Assembly: GCF_030150285.1 (NCBI RefSeq) | Contig: NZ_JASLGE010000066.1 | Location: forward strand, 1 to 47,050 | Direction of reading: 5' to 3' | From: Pseudomonas sp. | GTDB taxonomy: Bacteria > Pseudomonadota > Gammaproteobacteria > Pseudomonadales > Pseudomonadaceae | Length of the DNA: 47,050 bases | Part shown: piece by piece, positions 26,536-35,253 of the stretch | How positions within the stretch are numbered: position 1 is the stretch's first letter | Layout: each line of letters begins with the position of its first letter | The notes under the pieces: model-generated | Told to the model about the DNA's origin: nothing | Database searches by the model: none | What the model saw: the letters and a program-made list of their open reading frames with translations, nothing else | Program-made: the position numbers and the translations under genes

Positions 26536-27171
26536 ATGTCTACGCGTCTGATTTATGTCATGGACCCTATGTGCTCGTGGTGTTGGGGCTTTGCTCCTGT
26601 CGCCCAGGCGCTGGTAGATCAGGCGCGCGCGGCAGGGGTTGAGACCCATTTGGTGGTCGGCGGTTTGCGCACGGGTAGCGTGGCGGCGCTTGATCCTGGC
26701 ACTCGACGCTACATCCTGGACCATTGGCAAGCGGTGGCCGAAGCAACGGGCCAGCCATTTACCCATGAAGGGGCCTTGCCTCACGGTTTTGTGTATGACT
26801 GCGAGCCCGCGTGCCGGGCCGTGGTAGCGGCGCGCAGCTTGACCCCGGAGGGTGCCTGGGCGTTGCTTAAACTGATTCAGCACGCTTTTTATGTAGAAGG
26901 GCGTGATGTCACTCAGGCCGGTGTACTGGTGGCGTTGGCCGAAGCGGCCGGGGTAGGGCGTAGCGAGTTCGCGGCGGCTTTTGACAGTGCCGAACAACAG
27001 GGTGCCACAGCAGCTGACTTTGCCTGGGTCCAGGGTTTGGGGGTCGCCGGGTTCCCCACCTTGTTGGCCGAGCGCGATGGCCAGTTGGCCTTGTTGACCA
27101 ACGGTTATCAGCCCCTCCCAGCGTTGTCGGATTTACTGAGCCGCTGGCTTGAACGCGCCACGCGTGCGTGA
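26536..27171 (+). CDS. DsbA family (FrnE-like) oxidoreductase
   Basis: A 211-residue thioredoxin-fold protein with an inserted helical domain. The CxxC active site is CSWC at residues 13-16 (MDPMCSWCWGF), and the cis-proline loop is VAGFPTLL near the C-terminus. There is no signal peptide, so it is cytoplasmic. Related FrnE-like proteins act as disulfide isomerases or oxidoreductases, but the partner here is unknown. The start ATG at 26536 has GAGG just upstream inside the end of trhO. The 3' end overlaps the most likely start of the ABC exporter gene by eight bases, suggesting trhO, this gene and the exporter are one operon. Confidence 0.9.
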   Translation: MSTRLIYVMDPMCSWCWGFAPVAQALVDQARAAGVETHLVVGGLRTGSVAALDPGTRRYILDHWQAVAEATGQPFTHEGALPHGFVYDCEPACRAVVAARSLTPEGAWALLKLIQHAFYVEGRDVTQAGVLVALAEAAGVGRSEFAAAFDSAEQQGATAADFAWVQGLGVAGFPTLLAERDGQLALLTNGYQPLPALSDLLSRWLERATRA

Positions 27172-28981
27172 TTCGAGCGAAGGCTTGTCGACACCTTCCA
27201 CCACGGACCGCCTGAGCTGGGCCTACATACGCGGCCTGGCTTTTCGTCATAAAAAGGCTTTATGGGCTGCCAACGGCGTGGCGTTGTTGACCACGCTGTG
27301 CAGTGTCCCCATCCCTTTATTGTTGCCGCTGCTGGTGGATGAGGTGTTGTTGGGCCATGGCGGGGCCGCGCTCAACGTGATGAATCACTGGCTGCCCGTT
27401 GCCTGGCAGAGCGCGCCGGGTTACATCGGCCTGATGCTGTTTGTGACGTTTTTGCTGCGCGGTGGCGCGCTGCTGTTTAACGTCTTGCAGGCTCGCCTGT
27501 TCTCGCGGTTGTCCAAAGACATCGTTTTTCGCATCCGCCTGCGCTTGCTTGAGCGACTGAAACGAATCTCTCTGGCGGAATACGAGAGCCTGGGCAGCGG
27601 CACAGTGACCACGCACCTGGTGACCGACCTCGATACGCTCGACAAGTTTGTGGGTGAAACGCTCAGCCGATTCCTCATCGCCATGCTGACGTTGGTGGGG
27701 ACTTCAGCGATTCTGTTGTGGATGCATTGGCAGTTGGCGTTGCTCATTCTGTTGTTCAACCCCATGGTGATTTACGCCACGGTTCTGTTGGGCAAACGGG
27801 TCAAACACCTCAAGAAACTCGAAAACGACAGCACGGGGCGCTTTACTCAGGCGCTGACCGAAACCCTGGATGCCATCCAGGAAGTGCGTGCCGGCAATCG
27901 CCAGGGGTTTTTCCTGGGCCGCCTGGAGCAGCGCGCGCGGGAAGTCCGCGATTTTGCGGTGGCATCGCAATGGAAGAGTGACGCTTCCAGCCGTGCCAGC
28001 GGCCTGTTGTTTCAGTTCGGTATTGATATTTTCCGTGCAGCAGCGATGTTGACGGTGTTGTTCTCTGACCTGTCGATCGGGCAGATGCTCGCCGTGTTCA
28101 GCTACCTGTGGTTCATGATTGGGCCTGTCGAGCAGTTGCTGAACTTGCAGTACGCCTTTTACGCCGCAGGCGGAGCCATCACCCGGATCAATCAATTGTT
28201 GGCGCGCAACGACGAGCCGGATTATCCCGCGCAGGTGAATCCCTTTGCGGGGCGCCGCACGGTTGATATCGAGGTGCGGGAGTTGAGCTTCAGTTATGGC
28301 GACGAAAAAGTGTTGGATCGCCTTAACCTGAGCATTGCGGCGGGTGAGAAAGTTGCCATCGTGGGTACCAGTGGCGGCGGCAAAAGTACGCTGGTGCAAC
28401 TGTTGCTGGGGCTCTATACGCCGCAGTCAGGCAGTATTTACTTTGCGGGCGTCAGCCAGCCGCAGATTGGCTTGCCGACCATTCGCGAGCATGTCTCGGT
28501 GGTGCTGCAACACCCGGCACTGTTCAACGACACGGTAAGGGCTAACCTGACGCTGGGCCGTGAGCGTACAGACGAGGCCTGTTGGCAGGCCCTGGAAATT
28601 GCGCAACTGGAGGGCACGATCAAGATGCTGCCTCAAGGGCTGGACAGCATCGTTGGGCGTTCCGGTGTGCGCTTGTCGGGCGGGCAGCGCCAACGGCTGG
28701 CGATTGCCAGAATGGTGTTGGCTGATCCCAGGGTGGTTATTCTGGACGAGGCGACCAGTGCCCTGGATGCCGCCACCGAATACAACCTGCATCACGCTTT
28801 GGGAAAATTCTTGAGTGGTCGCACGACTTTAATCATTGCCCATCGCTTGTCTGCGGTAAAACAGGCAGACCGCGTGTTGGTGTTTGATGGTGGGCGCATT
28901 GCTGAACAGGGCGATCACCAGCAGTTGATCGCAGAAGGCGGGCTCTATGCCAGGCTGTACGGGCATTTACAGCAAACCTGA
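27164..28981 (+). CDS. ABC exporter, fused permease and ATPase (half-transporter)
   Basis: A protein of about 605 residues: a six-helix type IV exporter membrane domain (helices visible at GVALLTTLCSVPIPLLLPLL, IGLMLFVTFLLRGGALLF, LTLVGTSAILLWMHWQLALL and others), then an ATP-binding domain. It carries Walker A GTSGGGKST near residue 401, Q-loop VSVVLQHPALFNDT, signature LSGGQRQRLAIARM near 504, Walker B VVILDEATSALD and H-loop IIAHRLSAV. It is expected to homodimerise. The substrate is unknown; the ortholog lies next to rbdA in P. aeruginosa (PA0860). Start codon uncertain: GTG 27164 or TTG 27149, both inside the end of the DsbA-like gene and both with weak binding sites. Confidence 0.9.
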   Translation: MRDSSEGLSTPSTTDRLSWAYIRGLAFRHKKALWAANGVALLTTLCSVPIPLLLPLLVDEVLLGHGGAALNVMNHWLPVAWQSAPGYIGLMLFVTFLLRGGALLFNVLQARLFSRLSKDIVFRIRLRLLERLKRISLAEYESLGSGTVTTHLVTDLDTLDKFVGETLSRFLIAMLTLVGTSAILLWMHWQLALLILLFNPMVIYATVLLGKRVKHLKKLENDSTGRFTQALTETLDAIQEVRAGNRQGFFLGRLEQRAREVRDFAVASQWKSDASSRASGLLFQFGIDIFRAAAMLTVLFSDLSIGQMLAVFSYLWFMIGPVEQLLNLQYAFYAAGGAITRINQLLARNDEPDYPAQVNPFAGRRTVDIEVRELSFSYGDEKVLDRLNLSIAAGEKVAIVGTSGGGKSTLVQLLLGLYTPQSGSIYFAGVSQPQIGLPTIREHVSVVLQHPALFNDTVRANLTLGRERTDEACWQALEIAQLEGTIKMLPQGLDSIVGRSGVRLSGGQRQRLAIARMVLADPRVVILDEATSALDAATEYNLHHALGKFLSGRTTLIIAHRLSAVKQADRVLVFDGGRIAEQGDHQQLIAEGGLYARLYGHLQQT

Positions 28982-29123
28982 GCGGATTGGCGATCCCTGG
29001 CGGTAGGTTTTATGCCGTAGGCAGGCGCTCGTGGTGCTTCTGGTTGTCGGAAATTAGCCTAGGCTGTGCTGAGGTGAGGCGACATCTCTGGCTTCATTTT
29101 CGCGGCTCAAGCAAAGGGCATCC

Positions 29124-31580
29124 ATGAAGCACAAACGATCCCTGGAAACGCTCCGTTTATTAGGCATTGTCTGGCCGTTTATTGCCGTTGTGTTGTTTCA
29201 GGCGATATTGGCAGGCGTGAGCCTGTATACGCTCTCCGCGGTGAGGGCTTATGTCGCGGGTGAGAGCTTGTGGAGCAAAGGGCAGAAAGATGCCATTTAT
29301 TTCCTCAGCCTCTACGCCGACAGCCGCGATCCGGTGATTTTCGAGAAATACCGGCAGGCCATTCGTGTGCCTGAAGGTGCCAGCCGGCTTCGCATCGCTC
29401 TGGACCAGACGCCACCCGATTTGATCGAGGCGCGTGAAGGCATTCTGCAAGGCGGCAACAGCCCGCAAGACGTGTCGAGCCTTATCTGGTTCTACCGTCA
29501 TTTTAATGACTTCAGTTACTTGAGCACGGCCATTGAGAAATGGGCAGTGGGCGACACCTACCTGGCACAACTTGACCACCTGGCTGAGCAAATGCATGAA
29601 GTTATTGCGGCCAACAGTGCCAGTGAGGCGGATATCAACGGATGGAAGGCGCAAATTTTCGCCATCAACGAAGGTGTTACGCCAGCGGCCAAAGCGTTCA
29701 GTGATGCCTTGGGGGAGGGCTCACGTTTTATTTGGAGGCTCCTGGCGGTCATTAACATTGCCACTGCACTGGGGCTTATTGGTCTGGCGCTGATACGCAC
29801 TCAGAAAGTACTGGCCCAGCGCCGTGTGTTTGCCGAAGCGCTGGAGTTTGAGAAGGAGCGTGCACAAATTACGTTGGCTTCCATTGGTGATGCCGTCATC
29901 AGCACCGACGTGAATGGTTTGATTGAGTATTTGAATCCCGCCGCCGAGCAGATGACGCAATGGACGTTCGAAGAGGCTCAAGGTGTTCCGTTGGCCGCCT
30001 TGTTCCGATTGCTGGATGAACACGCTCAAAATGATAGTTTCAGGCTGATTGACCACGTGCTCAGTGGCGAGTTTGGCAATAGCCAAGAACTGCCCAGAAT
30101 GATCCGGCGCATGGATGGCAGCACAGTCTCGGTCACGCTGGTGGGGGCACCGATTATGAGTGCCGGCGTAGTCAGCGGTGCTGTATTGGTGCTGCATGAC
30201 ATGACGCAGGAGCGCCAGTTCATCGCCAATCTGTCTTGGCAAGCGACGCATGATGCGCTGACCGGGTTGGCCAACCGTCGCGAGTTTGAATACCGCTTGG
30301 AGCTTGTGTTGCAAAACCTCATGCGCCAACAGGGCCGTCATGCGGTGATGTTGCTCGATCTGGATCAGTTCAAAGTGGTGAATGACACGTGTGGTCATGC
30401 AGCCGGAGATGAATTGCTGCGCCATATCTGTGCGTTGCTGCAGTCCGGTTTGCGTGAGGGGGATACCTTGGCGCGGCTCGGGGGGGATGAGTTCGGCGTC
30501 TTGCTGGAGAATTGCCCACCCGACATGGCAGAAAAAATTGCCGACGGCCTACGTCAAACCGTCCAAAGCCTGCATTTTGCCTGGAAGGGGCGCCCGTTCC
30601 TGAATACGATCAGTATCGGCTTGGTGCACATCCATCAGGCTCCTGTCACGGTGGAAGCCTGTTTGCGCGGGGCGGACCTGGCGTGTTACATGGCCAAGGA
30701 AAAAGGGCGCAACCGGGTGCAGGTCTATCATGCGGATGATTCGGAACTGTCCTTGCGTTTCGGTGAAATGGCATGGGTGCAGCGCTTGCATGTGGCGCTC
30801 GAAGAAAACCGCTTCTGCTTGTACTCCCAGGAGATCGCCCCGCTGGTGGGGGAGTCAGACGACAGGCACATCGAGATTTTGCTAAGGCTGCAAGACGAAA
30901 ACGGTCGTTTGATCTACCCGGACAGTTTTATCCCGGCGGCGGAGCGTTATGGCCTGATGACATCGATTGACCGCTGGGTGGTCGAGAACGTATTCAAGCT
31001 TATTTCGCAATGTCCACCGCCCGTTCCGGGGCAGGTTATGGCCATGTGCGCCATCAACTTGTCAGGCAAGACCATTGGTGACGAAGAATTCCTGTCGTTT
31101 CTTTACGAGCAGTTCGAGTGCTATGGGGTGGCCCCTGAGCGTATCTGTTTTGAAATTACCGAAACCAGCGCCATTTCCAACCTGGGCAGCGCCATTCGTT
31201 TTATCAATGAGCTAAAAGGGCTGGGCTGTCACTTCTCGCTGGATGATTTTTGTGCAGGAATGTCTTCGTTTGCTTACCTGAAGCATTTGCCTGTCGATTT
31301 TTTAAAAATTGACGGCAGCTTCGTCAGGGACATGTTGGATGACCCGATCAACCGGGCGATGGTCGAGGTGATTAACCATATCGGCCACGTGATGGGTAAG
31401 CGCACCATCGCTGAGTTTGTTGAAACCCCCGGCATTGAGCAGGCCTTGATTGAAATCGGCGTGGATTATGCGCAAGGGTACACCGTTGAGCGGCCGCACG
31501 TTTTTAACGGTGACAGCCTGTGGGCCCGGCGCAAGCGCCCCCGGCCTTCGGGAGGGAAGTTGCCGGGGGCTTTGGGTTGA
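29124..31580 (+). CDS. rbdA: RbdA-like membrane PAS-GGDEF-EAL cyclic-di-GMP protein
   Basis: An 818-residue inner-membrane sensor, the same length as I recall for P. aeruginosa RbdA (PA0861) and in the same context. Two membrane helices (about 11-36 and 203-223) flank a periplasmic domain. A coiled segment and a PAS domain (about 245-365) follow. The diguanylate cyclase domain has intact GGDEF at 453-457 and an inhibitory site RxxD (R444-D447) exactly five residues before it. The phosphodiesterase domain has EIL (584-586) instead of EAL, and DDFC at 707-710 where the usual motif is DDFG. RbdA promotes biofilm dispersal by degrading c-di-GMP with GTP stimulation; whether these substitutions alter that is unknown. 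A GC-rich hairpin overlaps the last codons. Confidence 0.9.
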   Translation: MKHKRSLETLRLLGIVWPFIAVVLFQAILAGVSLYTLSAVRAYVAGESLWSKGQKDAIYFLSLYADSRDPVIFEKYRQAIRVPEGASRLRIALDQTPPDLIEAREGILQGGNSPQDVSSLIWFYRHFNDFSYLSTAIEKWAVGDTYLAQLDHLAEQMHEVIAANSASEADINGWKAQIFAINEGVTPAAKAFSDALGEGSRFIWRLLAVINIATALGLIGLALIRTQKVLAQRRVFAEALEFEKERAQITLASIGDAVISTDVNGLIEYLNPAAEQMTQWTFEEAQGVPLAALFRLLDEHAQNDSFRLIDHVLSGEFGNSQELPRMIRRMDGSTVSVTLVGAPIMSAGVVSGAVLVLHDMTQERQFIANLSWQATHDALTGLANRREFEYRLELVLQNLMRQQGRHAVMLLDLDQFKVVNDTCGHAAGDELLRHICALLQSGLREGDTLARLGGDEFGVLLENCPPDMAEKIADGLRQTVQSLHFAWKGRPFLNTISIGLVHIHQAPVTVEACLRGADLACYMAKEKGRNRVQVYHADDSELSLRFGEMAWVQRLHVALEENRFCLYSQEIAPLVGESDDRHIEILLRLQDENGRLIYPDSFIPAAERYGLMTSIDRWVVENVFKLISQCPPPVPGQVMAMCAINLSGKTIGDEEFLSFLYEQFECYGVAPERICFEITETSAISNLGSAIRFINELKGLGCHFSLDDFCAGMSSFAYLKHLPVDFLKIDGSFVRDMLDDPINRAMVEVINHIGHVMGKRTIAEFVETPGIEQALIEIGVDYAQGYTVERPHVFNGDSLWARRKRPRPSGGKLPGALG
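31537..31570 (+). terminator. GC-rich hairpin overlapping the rbdA 3' end
   Basis: Nine-base stem GCCCCCGGC / GCCGGGGGC, with a second CTTC/GAAG pairing nested inside, ending ten bases before the rbdA stop codon and followed by TTT. It lies inside coding sequence and faces the convergent yciK, so it probably serves as the terminator for one or both genes. Confidence 0.55.
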
Positions 31581-31589
31581 CAGGCGCGG

Positions 31590-32330
31590 TTATTGTGCGT
31601 TGAACGCCTGGCCGTTGATTCCGGCGCTGTCCGGGCCCATCAGGTACAGGTAAACCGGCATGATGGCGTGAGGCTGCGGGTTGTTCTCCGGGTTTTCGCC
31701 CGGATAAGCCAAGGCGCGCATGCTGGTGCGGGTTGCGCCCGGGTTGACACTGTTGGCCCGCACCGAAGCGATACCGTCAACCTCGTCGGCCAGGGTTTGC
31801 ATCAAGCCTTCGGTAGCGAATTTGGACACGCCATAAGCCCCCCAGTAGGCCCGGCCTTTGCGGCCGACACTGCTGGAGGTGAAGATCACCGAGGCATCCG
31901 CAGACAGCTTTAGCAGTGGGAGCAGGGTGCTGGTAAGCATAAACATCGCGTTGACGTTCACCTGCATCACCCGCATGAAGTTCTCGCCACTGAGTTGCTC
32001 CAGAGGGGTGCGCGGGCCAATGATCGAGGCGTTATGCAGCAGGCCGTCAAGGTGGCCGAATTCGTTTTCAATCATCGCCGCCAGCTCATCATATTGATGC
32101 GGCTGGGCGGTTTCGAGGTTGAAAGGGATCACCGCCGGCTGTGGGTGCCCGCAGGCTTCTATCTCGTCATAGACCTGGCTCAGGTTGGCTTCAGTTTTAC
32201 CCAGCAGCAGGACGGTGGCACCGTGTGCTGCATACGTTTTAGCAGCGGCAGCGCCGATGCCGCGACCTGCACCGGTGACAAGAATCACCCGGCCCTTGAG
32301 CAGGTCGGGACGGGCGGAGTAATCGAACAT
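31590..32330 (-). CDS. yciK: YciK family short-chain dehydrogenase/reductase
   Basis: A 246-residue classical SDR. The cofactor-binding motif VTGAGRGIG lies near residue 18, the structural LHNAS near 98, the catalytic Ser in IFTSSSVGRKGRA, and the catalytic Tyr-Lys in YGVSK. Physiological substrate is unknown; E. coli YciK is likewise poorly characterised. It is last in the minus-strand run deaminase-ubiG-mupP-yciK, 45 bases after mupP. The same neighbours occur in P. aeruginosa (PA3170-PA3173). Only nine bases separate its stop from that of the convergent rbdA. Confidence 0.92.
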   Translation of the reverse strand: MFDYSARPDLLKGRVILVTGAGRGIGAAAAKTYAAHGATVLLLGKTEANLSQVYDEIEACGHPQPAVIPFNLETAQPHQYDELAAMIENEFGHLDGLLHNASIIGPRTPLEQLSGENFMRVMQVNVNAMFMLTSTLLPLLKLSADASVIFTSSSVGRKGRAYWGAYGVSKFATEGLMQTLADEVDGIASVRANSVNPGATRTSMRALAYPGENPENNPQPHAIMPVYLYLMGPDSAGINGQAFNAQ

Positions 32331-32375
32331 AAAAAGCCTCAGCAGAAATCAGAAAGCATTCGCGCTAGGTGCCGG

Positions 32376-33047
32376 TCAGCAACTGCACATCGCGTTATCC
32401 AGGACCTTGCGCAGTTCTGATGGGTGGTCGACCACCACATCAGCTCCCCAGTGATCGGGGTTATCGTTCGGGTGGATATAGCCGAAACGCACTGCCGCGG
32501 TTTTCGTTCCTGCGTCACGCCCGGACTCGATATCGCGCAAATCGTCGCCCACAAACAAGACGCTGGCCGGATCGAGGCCGAGCATCTTGCACGCCAGAAT
32601 CATTGGCTCGGGGTCGGGCTTGCTTCGGGTCACGTGGTCCGGGCAGATCAGCAGTGCTGAGCGTTCGGCCAGCCCCAGTCGTTCCATGATCGGCTGGGCA
32701 AAGCGCAAGGGTTTGTTGGTCACCACCCCCCACACCAAGTGTGCCTTTTCGATGTCATTCAACAGCTCGGCCATGCCGTCGAATAGCTTGGTGTGCACAG
32801 CGCAATCGTGTTGGTAACGCTCCAGAAATTCCAGGCGCAGCTCCTCAAAGCCTGGTGCTTCTGGGTCCATGCTGAAGGTCGCGGCAACCATGGCGCGGGC
32901 ACCACCGGAAATTTCATCGCGGATCAGTTTGTCGGCAACCGGTGGCAGGCCGCGCTCGGTACGCATGGCCTGGCAGATGGCGATAAAGTCTGGAGCGGTG
33001 TCGAGCAGGGTGCCGTCCATGTCAAAAAGAACTGCTCTTAAACGCAT
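32376..33047 (-). CDS. mupP: N-acetylmuramic acid 6-phosphate phosphatase MupP
   Basis: A 223-residue HAD-superfamily phosphatase. In Pseudomonas, MupP dephosphorylates MurNAc 6-phosphate in the cell-wall recycling route that bypasses de novo UDP-MurNAc synthesis. HAD motifs: LFDMDGTLLDT (nucleophile Asp and acid/base Asp), VVTNKP (motif II Thr), Lys in SKPDPEP (motif III), and VGDDLRDIESGRDAGT (motif IV). The older annotation was phosphoglycolate phosphatase (Gph). The assignment to MupP rests on the gene order with ubiG and yciK as in PA3171-PA3173. The start lies three bases after the ubiG stop, so it is translationally coupled. Confidence 0.9.
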   Translation of the reverse strand: MRLRAVLFDMDGTLLDTAPDFIAICQAMRTERGLPPVADKLIRDEISGGARAMVAATFSMDPEAPGFEELRLEFLERYQHDCAVHTKLFDGMAELLNDIEKAHLVWGVVTNKPLRFAQPIMERLGLAERSALLICPDHVTRSKPDPEPMILACKMLGLDPASVLFVGDDLRDIESGRDAGTKTAAVRFGYIHPNDNPDHWGADVVVDHPSELRKVLDNAMCSC

Positions 33048-33050
33048 GTG

Positions 33051-33749
33051 TTACTCCTCGCGAAGGGTCTGGATCATGTAGTTGACGTCAACATCGGCCG
33101 CCAGCTTGTAATGCTTGGTCAGCGGGTTGTACGTCAGGCCAATGATGTCCTTGACGCTCAGGCCCGCCTGGCGGCTCCAGGCACCCAGTTCGGACGGGCG
33201 AATGAACTTCTTGAAGTCGTGGGTCCCGCGCGGGATCAGCTTCATGATGTATTCGGCCCCGATGATCGCAAACAGGTAGGACTTGGGGTTGCGGTTGATG
33301 GTCGAGAAGAACACCTGGCCACCGGGTTTGACCATGCGAAAGCAAGCGCGGATTACAGAAGCCGGGTCGGGTACGTGCTCGAGCATTTCAAGGCAGGTCA
33401 CTACGTCGAATTGCTCGGGCATTTCAATGGCGAGGTCTTCGGCTGTGATTTGGCGATACTCAACATTCACGCCGGACTCCAGTTGATGCAACTGGGCCAC
33501 GGCCAGCGGAGCCTCGCCCATGTCTATGCCCATTACGGTTGCGCCGCGTTGTGCCATCGATTCGCTAAGAATGCCGCCGCCGCAGCCCACATCGAGCACT
33601 TTTTTGCCTGCCAGTTGTACCCGTTCGTCAATCCAGTTGACGCGCAGCGGGTTGATATCGTGCAGCGGCTTGAACTCGCTTTCGCGATCCCACCAGCGAT
33701 GGGCGAGCGCTTCGAATTTGGCAATCTCGGCGTGGTCAACGTTGCTCAT
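33051..33749 (-). CDS. ubiG: Ubiquinone biosynthesis O-methyltransferase UbiG
   Basis: A 232-residue SAM-dependent methyltransferase that performs both O-methylations in ubiquinone synthesis. Motif I is VLDVGCGGGILSESMA, with the acidic loop GIDMGEAPL after it, DVVTCLEMLEHVPDP as post-motif I/II, and the membrane-associating insertion region near AIIGAEYIMKLIPRGTHD. The N-terminus MSNVDHAEIAKFEALAHRWWD is typical. ATG at 33747-33749 is used because AGAGGA lies just upstream; the longer open frame has no support. It lies 64 bases downstream of the deaminase gene and three bases before mupP. Confidence 0.95.
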   Translation of the reverse strand: MSNVDHAEIAKFEALAHRWWDRESEFKPLHDINPLRVNWIDERVQLAGKKVLDVGCGGGILSESMAQRGATVMGIDMGEAPLAVAQLHQLESGVNVEYRQITAEDLAIEMPEQFDVVTCLEMLEHVPDPASVIRACFRMVKPGGQVFFSTINRNPKSYLFAIIGAEYIMKLIPRGTHDFKKFIRPSELGAWSRQAGLSVKDIIGLTYNPLTKHYKLAADVDVNYMIQTLREE

Positions 33750-33813
33750 GGGTAAATCCTCTAAAACTGAAAAATCTCGCTCATACTGCAGGCTATTGCC
33801 CGCAGTCTCTGAA

Positions 33814-35145
33814 TCAATGCGTGTGGCCGCTGATACGCTGGCCCCAGGCCTTGGCGGTGGCACCTAGCTGTTGTTCGTCCAGCCGGGTCAAGCGCCGGTC
33901 GTCGACCAGGTGCTTGCCACCGACCCACAGGTGCTGCACGCAATCGCGGCCCGTGGCGTAGATTAACTGTGACACGGGATCGTACACCGGTTGCTGAGCC
34001 AGGCCACTTAAGTCAAAAGCCACCATGTCGGCGGCCTTGCCGACTTCGATTGAGCCGATTTCGCTTTCCAGGCCCAGGGCGCGAGCGCCGTTCAGGGTGG
34101 CCATGCGCAGCGCGCGGTGGGCGTCCAGTGCCGTGGCCGAACCGGCAACTGCCTTGGCCAGCAAGGCGGCAGTCCGTGTTTCACCCAGCAAATCAAGGTC
34201 ATTATTGCTGGCAGCACCATCAGTGCCAACCGCGACATTGACGCCAGCCTGCCATAACCGCTCTACCGGGCAAAAGCCACTGGCCAGTTTCAAGTTGGAT
34301 TCGGGGCAGTGAATGACGCTGGTGTTGCTTTCTACCAGCATTGCAAGGTCATCATCGCTGATCTGGGTCATGTGAACGGCCTGGAAGCGCGGGCCGAGCA
34401 AACCGAGGCGGGCGAGGCGGGCGACCGGGCGCTCGCCCCGTTGCTCGACGGCCTGGTGAACTTCGAACGCGGTTTCATGCACGTGCATCTGTACCGCGGC
34501 GTCGAGTTCGTCGGCCAACAGTCGGACTTTCTCGAGGTTTTCGTCACCCACGGTGTAAGGCGCGTGAGGGCCGAATGCGATGTTGATCCGCGGGTGGTGT
34601 TTAAGGTCGCTGAACAGTTCGACGGCCTGGCGCAAAGCTTCATCGGCCGAGTTGGCCCCGGGAATGGGGAAGTCGAGAATCGGAATGGCGATTTGCGCGC
34701 GGATGCCGCTTTCATGCACCCGGTCGCAGGCGACCTTGGGGAAGAAGTACATGTCGCTGAAGCAGGTGATACCGCCCTTGAGCTGTTCTGCGATCGCCAG
34801 GTCAGTGCCGTCGCGCACGAACGCTTCGTCAACCCATTTACCCTCGGCAGGCCAGATGTGCTCTTCCAGCCAGGTCATCAAGGGCAGGTCATCGGCCATG
34901 CCGCGGAACAGCGTCATGGCCGCATGGCCGTGGGCGTTGATCAGGCCCGGGCTGAGCAGCATGTCAGGTAGCTCACGCGTTTCGCGGGCGGTGAGTTTCA
35001 AGGCTTCGTGGCGCGGCCCGATAAACACGATACGCCCGTCGCGGACCCCGACACCATGTTCCTTGAGGACAACGCCGGCGGGCTCCACAGGTACCAGCCA
35101 AGTGGGCAGCAACAGCAAGTCGAGGGGCAGGGCGTGGGTCGGCAT
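33814..35145 (-). CDS. mtaD: 5'-methylthioadenosine/S-adenosylhomocysteine deaminase (TRZ/ATZ family)
   Basis: A 443-residue amidohydrolase. Metal ligands are visible as GLINAHGHAAM (HxH), VQMHVHE, QAVHMTQ and AVGTDGAASNN (final Asp). The P. aeruginosa ortholog PA3170 was shown to deaminate methylthioadenosine to methylthioinosine, part of the route that clears the by-product of polyamine and acyl-homoserine-lactone synthesis; its position here beside mtnA supports the same role. The ATG at 35143-35145 has GGAAG about nine bases upstream and gives the usual start. Another in-frame ATG at 35164-35166 is possible but has no ribosome binding site. A TATACT -10 box lies 38 bases upstream on the minus strand. 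Confidence 0.9.
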   Translation of the reverse strand: MPTHALPLDLLLLPTWLVPVEPAGVVLKEHGVGVRDGRIVFIGPRHEALKLTARETRELPDMLLSPGLINAHGHAAMTLFRGMADDLPLMTWLEEHIWPAEGKWVDEAFVRDGTDLAIAEQLKGGITCFSDMYFFPKVACDRVHESGIRAQIAIPILDFPIPGANSADEALRQAVELFSDLKHHPRINIAFGPHAPYTVGDENLEKVRLLADELDAAVQMHVHETAFEVHQAVEQRGERPVARLARLGLLGPRFQAVHMTQISDDDLAMLVESNTSVIHCPESNLKLASGFCPVERLWQAGVNVAVGTDGAASNNDLDLLGETRTAALLAKAVAGSATALDAHRALRMATLNGARALGLESEIGSIEVGKAADMVAFDLSGLAQQPVYDPVSQLIYATGRDCVQHLWVGGKHLVDDRRLTRLDEQQLGATAKAWGQRISGHTH

Positions 35146-35182
35146 CGAAAACGGCTTCCAGTGCATGTTAAAAAGGAGGCGA

Positions 35183-35220
35183 AGTATACCCGAGCGTCTT
35201 ACAGGTGGGCTCGCTATAAT
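35183..35220. promoter_or_regulatory. Divergent, overlapping promoters of MTA deaminase and mtnA
   Basis: A perfect -10 box TATAAT on the plus strand at 35215-35220 points to mtnA. A TATACT on the minus strand at 35183-35188 points to the deaminase. Only 26 bases lie between them, so both -35 regions must overlap; neither is a good TTGACA. Within this space is the inverted repeat CGAGC (35191-35195) / GCTCG (35209-35213), placed to be a shared operator. The -10 matches are read directly; the operator role is inference. Confidence 0.55.
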
Positions 35221-35253
35221 CGGCGGCTTTGTTTCTGGATGATGGGGAAAAGC

